A stretch of 6,111 bases of DNA from Acidobacteriota bacterium (GTDB lineage: Bacteria; Acidobacteriota; Vicinamibacteria; Vicinamibacterales; Vicinamibacteraceae). This document shows, piece by piece, positions 4,262-6,111 of the stretch. How positions within the stretch are numbered: position 1 is the stretch's first letter; every line of letters begins with the position of its first letter. The notes beneath the pieces are model-generated. The model worked only from the letters and a program-made list of their open reading frames with translations, was not told where the DNA came from and ran no database searches. Location of the stretch: the NCBI GenBank assembly GCA_023429845.1, contig JAEZCY010000175.1:1-6111 (forward strand), written 5' to 3'. A program made the translations under genes and the position numbers.

Positions 4262-5725
4262 ATGCGGACCCTGCCGTGTCCTACCCCCATGACTGTCGAC
4301 GTCCATCCGATGCTGCTGGCCGGAACGGCGCGCCAATCCACCACCACGCTCGAGGTTCGCTCTCCGTACGACGGAGCACTGGTGGCGCGGGTCTCGGCCG
4401 CCGGCCCCGACGAATACGAGGAGGCCGCGCGAGCCTGCGTCGAGGCTGCGCCTGCCGTCGCACGCCTCCCGGTGCACGAACGGGCTCGCATCCTCCGCGA
4501 CGTCAGCGGGGCGCTTGCCCGACAGCGCGAGGCGTTCGCCGAACGGATCGTGCAGGAGGCCGGGAAACCGCTCAGGGATGCCCGCACGGAGGTGGACCGG
4601 GCGCGGATGACGTTCGAGGTCGCCGCCGAGGAGGCCCGGCGGCTGGCAGGCAGCGGCGAAGTCCTGCCCATGGACCTCGCGCCGCACGGCGAGGGACGCG
4701 TGGCGCTCACGAGACGCGTGCCCATCGGCCCGGTCGCGGCGGTCTCACCGTTCAACTTTCCCCTGAACCTCGTGGCGCACAAGCTGGCGCCGGCACTCGC
4801 CGCCGGCAACCCGCTCGTGCTCAAGCCCGCGTCACGCACTCCGCTGTCGGCGCTCGCCCTGGCGCAGGTCATGTACGACGCAGGGCTGCCGTCCGGGGCA
4901 CTCAGCGTGCTGCCGATGAGTCGTGAAACCGGCGACCTGCTCGTGACCGACGACCGGTTCCGCCTGCTCACGTTCACCGGGTCCGCCGAGGTCGGCTGGG
5001 CGATGAAGGCAAGGGCGGGACGCAAGAAGGTCGTGCTCGAGCTGGGTGGCAATGCGGCAGTGATCGTGGACGCCGACGCCGACGTCGAGGTCGCCGCCGA
5101 GCGGGCGGCCACAGGCGGATTCGCCTATGCAGGCCAGAGTTGCATCGCGGTGCAGCGCATCTACGTCCACGAGCGGCGATGGGACGAGTTCCTGGCCTCG
5201 TTCCTCGACCGCGTGCGGGCCCTGGTCGTGGGCGATCCGATGGACGAACGGACCGCCGTTGGCCCACTCATCAGCGAAGGCGACGTCGAGAGAATGGAGA
5301 CGTGGACGCAGGAAGCGGTGGACCGCGGTGCCCAGGTCCTCTGTGGCGGCACCCGAGCGTCCGACAGGATCTTTTCGCCGACCGTGCTGACCAGCGTGCC
5401 GGCCGACGCGAAGATCTGCGCCGAAGAAGCCTTCGGACCCGTCGTCATCGTCGAACGGGTGCGCAACCTGGACGAGGCGTTGACCGCGGTGAACCAATCC
5501 GCGTTCGGCCTGCAGGCGGGCCTGTTCACGAGCGCCATCGAGGCGGCGCTGACGGCGTTCGAGCGCCTTGACGTGGGCGGCGTGCTCATCAACGATGTGC
5601 CGACGTACAGGATCGACCACATGCCGTACGGCGGCGTGAAGGACTCCGGCCTCGGGCGCGAAGGCCCGCGGTACGCCATCGAGGACATGACGGAACTGCG
5701 CCTGCTCGTAATCCGACGCAATTGA
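4262..5725 (+). CDS. NAD(P)-dependent aldehyde dehydrogenase, family unspecified
   Basis: 487 residues, full length for the ALDH superfamily, which oxidises aldehydes to carboxylates with NAD(P)+ in the cytoplasm. Catalytic residues are all present: Asn165 in SPFNFPLN (oxyanion hole), Glu260 in LELGGNAA (general base) and Cys294 in GQSCIAVQR (nucleophile). Cofactor-binding motifs are LVLKPAS with Lys188, FTGSAEVG (238-245) and EEAFGP (388-393). GQSCIAVQR and the N-terminal SPYDG motif resemble the lactaldehyde/glyceraldehyde/phosphonoacetaldehyde and succinate-semialdehyde-like subfamilies, but the substrate cannot be assigned. The start at 4262 is supported by AGGGAAGGA (4249-4257); ATG 4289 would fit family N-termini equally but has no ribosome site. 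The gene diverges from erpA over 80 bases and is followed by REP-like hairpins rather than a standard terminator. It seems to be a single-gene unit. Confidence 0.95.
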   Translation: MRTLPCPTPMTVDVHPMLLAGTARQSTTTLEVRSPYDGALVARVSAAGPDEYEEAARACVEAAPAVARLPVHERARILRDVSGALARQREAFAERIVQEAGKPLRDARTEVDRARMTFEVAAEEARRLAGSGEVLPMDLAPHGEGRVALTRRVPIGPVAAVSPFNFPLNLVAHKLAPALAAGNPLVLKPASRTPLSALALAQVMYDAGLPSGALSVLPMSRETGDLLVTDDRFRLLTFTGSAEVGWAMKARAGRKKVVLELGGNAAVIVDADADVEVAAERAATGGFAYAGQSCIAVQRIYVHERRWDEFLASFLDRVRALVVGDPMDERTAVGPLISEGDVERMETWTQEAVDRGAQVLCGGTRASDRIFSPTVLTSVPADAKICAEEAFGPVVIVERVRNLDEALTAVNQSAFGLQAGLFTSAIEAALTAFERLDVGGVLINDVPTYRIDHMPYGGVKDSGLGREGPRYAIEDMTELRLLVIRRN

Positions 5726-5748
5726 CGCCGAGCGGTTTGCGACATCGT

Positions 5749-5767
5749 CGCCGGGCTGTGCCCGACG
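5749..5767. repeat. REP-like palindrome, imperfect variant
   Basis: The arms CGCCGGGC (5749-5756) and GCCCGACG (5760-5767) pair at seven of eight positions around the loop TGT. The right arm is identical to that of the repeat 26 bases further right, so the two form a tandem pair. It starts 24 bases after the aldehyde dehydrogenase stop. Confidence 0.55.
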
Positions 5768-5785
5768 CGCAGCCGAGGTTCGTAG

Positions 5786-5806
5786 CCGTCGGGCCTTGCC
5801 CGACGG
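5786..5806. repeat. REP-like palindrome, copy 2
   Basis: The 9-base arms CCGTCGGGC and GCCCGACGG are perfectly complementary around CTT. Bases 5787-5806 are identical to bases 1-20, more than 5.7 kb away. It may help end the aldehyde dehydrogenase transcript or protect its 3' end, although no T-run follows. Confidence 0.75.
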
Positions 5807-5830
5807 TCCGTGCTTTGCAACCTTCGCAGC

Positions 5831-5850
5831 AGCACGCACCGCGGCGTGCT
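5831..5850 (+). promoter_or_regulatory. Hairpin just upstream of the lipoprotein ribosome binding site
   Basis: The arms AGCACGC (5831-5837) and GCGTGCT (5844-5850) form a perfect 7-bp stem around ACCGCG. It ends two bases before the Shine-Dalgarno GGAAAGGA (5853-5860). It may be an operator or stabilise the 5' end of the mRNA; it leaves the ribosome site exposed. Confidence 0.35.
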
Positions 5851-5868
5851 CCGGAAAGGACGACATCC

Positions 5869-6111
5869 ATGAGAAGAGGACACACCCGCCTGGCCGTTCC
5901 CGCGCTGCTCCTGCTGCTGAGCGTGGCGTGCACCTCGAACGGGCGTGAGGACACTGCGGCGCCCGCCGACCCGCAGGTCGAGCACGCGGCTCCGGAGACG
6001 GGCACCGAGGCAGCGCTGACGCCGGTGGACCCGGCCCCGCCGCCGGCGCCCGACGGCCCGGCCGAGTCACTCGACCGCTCAACCGCCGCGCCTGCCCGAG
6101 CGGAGCAGCCG
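5869..6111 (+). CDS. Putative lipoprotein with Pro/Ala-rich N-terminal region, partial
   Basis: 81 codons are visible, open to the right edge. The start is supported by GGAAAGGA eight bases before the ATG. The N-terminus has positive residues (Arg2, Arg3, His5, Arg7), a hydrophobic run AVPALLLLLSVA, and Cys21 followed by TSNG. This is the layout of a type II signal peptide, although the -3 position is Ser rather than the usual Leu or Val. Cleavage would put a lipid-anchored Cys at the start of the mature protein, facing the periplasm or outside. Residues about 27-81 are low in complexity, rich in Ala, Pro, Glu and Asp, as in an extended tether before a folded domain. That domain lies beyond the window, so no function can be given. 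An ordinary secretory signal cannot be excluded. Confidence 0.72.
   Translation, partial: MRRGHTRLAVPALLLLLSVACTSNGREDTAAPADPQVEHAAPETGTEAALTPVDPAPPPAPDGPAESLDRSTAAPARAEQP

Noticed and set aside
3703..5112. The open frame of the Fur-rubrerythrin gene extends upstream on the minus strand as far as 5112.
   Set aside because: This part runs out of frame across erpA and antisense to the aldehyde dehydrogenase, has low-complexity Arg/Ser/Ala content and shows no domain; it reflects the scarcity of stops in GC-rich DNA.
4262..6111. In-frame UGA codons that could mark a selenoprotein, prompted by tRNA-Sec.
   Set aside because: All recognised genes end where their families normally end, and no Cys-equivalent UGA with continued homology was seen.

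Overview
This is a GC-rich window from a bacterial chromosome. Every coding region that can be supported resembles an ordinary bacterial family. The base composition and the dispersed CGTCGGGC/GCCCGACG palindromes recall Acidobacteriota of the Vicinamibacteria type, but that is an inference from style, not proof. A selenocysteine tRNA shows that the organism very probably decodes UGA as selenocysteine.

Layout from left to right. Bases 1-648 (minus) hold a MobA/MocA-like nucleotidyltransferase whose 3' end leaves the window inside a palindromic repeat. Bases 649-866 are non-coding, with a long dyad (660-686) and a structured leader (740-785) ahead of a small cold-shock protein (867-1073, plus), which is followed by a clear intrinsic terminator. 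From 1200 to 4181 everything lies on the minus strand and reads right to left: an ErpA-type Fe-S carrier behind a good sigma70 promoter, a Fur repressor fused in one frame to a rubrerythrin-like diiron domain, an ABC-ATPase-like protein with every catalytic motif degraded, a HAD phosphatase, and tRNA-Sec. An aldehyde dehydrogenase (4262-5725, plus) diverges from erpA across 80 bp. After it come two REP-like hairpins, then the start of a Pro/Ala-rich lipoprotein (from 5869) that runs off the right edge.

How the parts may work together. ErpA handles Fe-S delivery. The Fur-rubrerythrin protein could join transcriptional control to a diiron or peroxide-responsive centre. The ABC-like protein starts on the 4-base GTGA overlap with the stop of that fusion, so its translation is probably coupled to it. 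The HAD gene follows 30 bases later and tRNA-Sec 14 bases after that. The most unusual content is the pair formed by the Fur-rubrerythrin fusion and the apparently ATP-binding-dead ABC protein: an iron or redox module with no partner membrane protein visible here.
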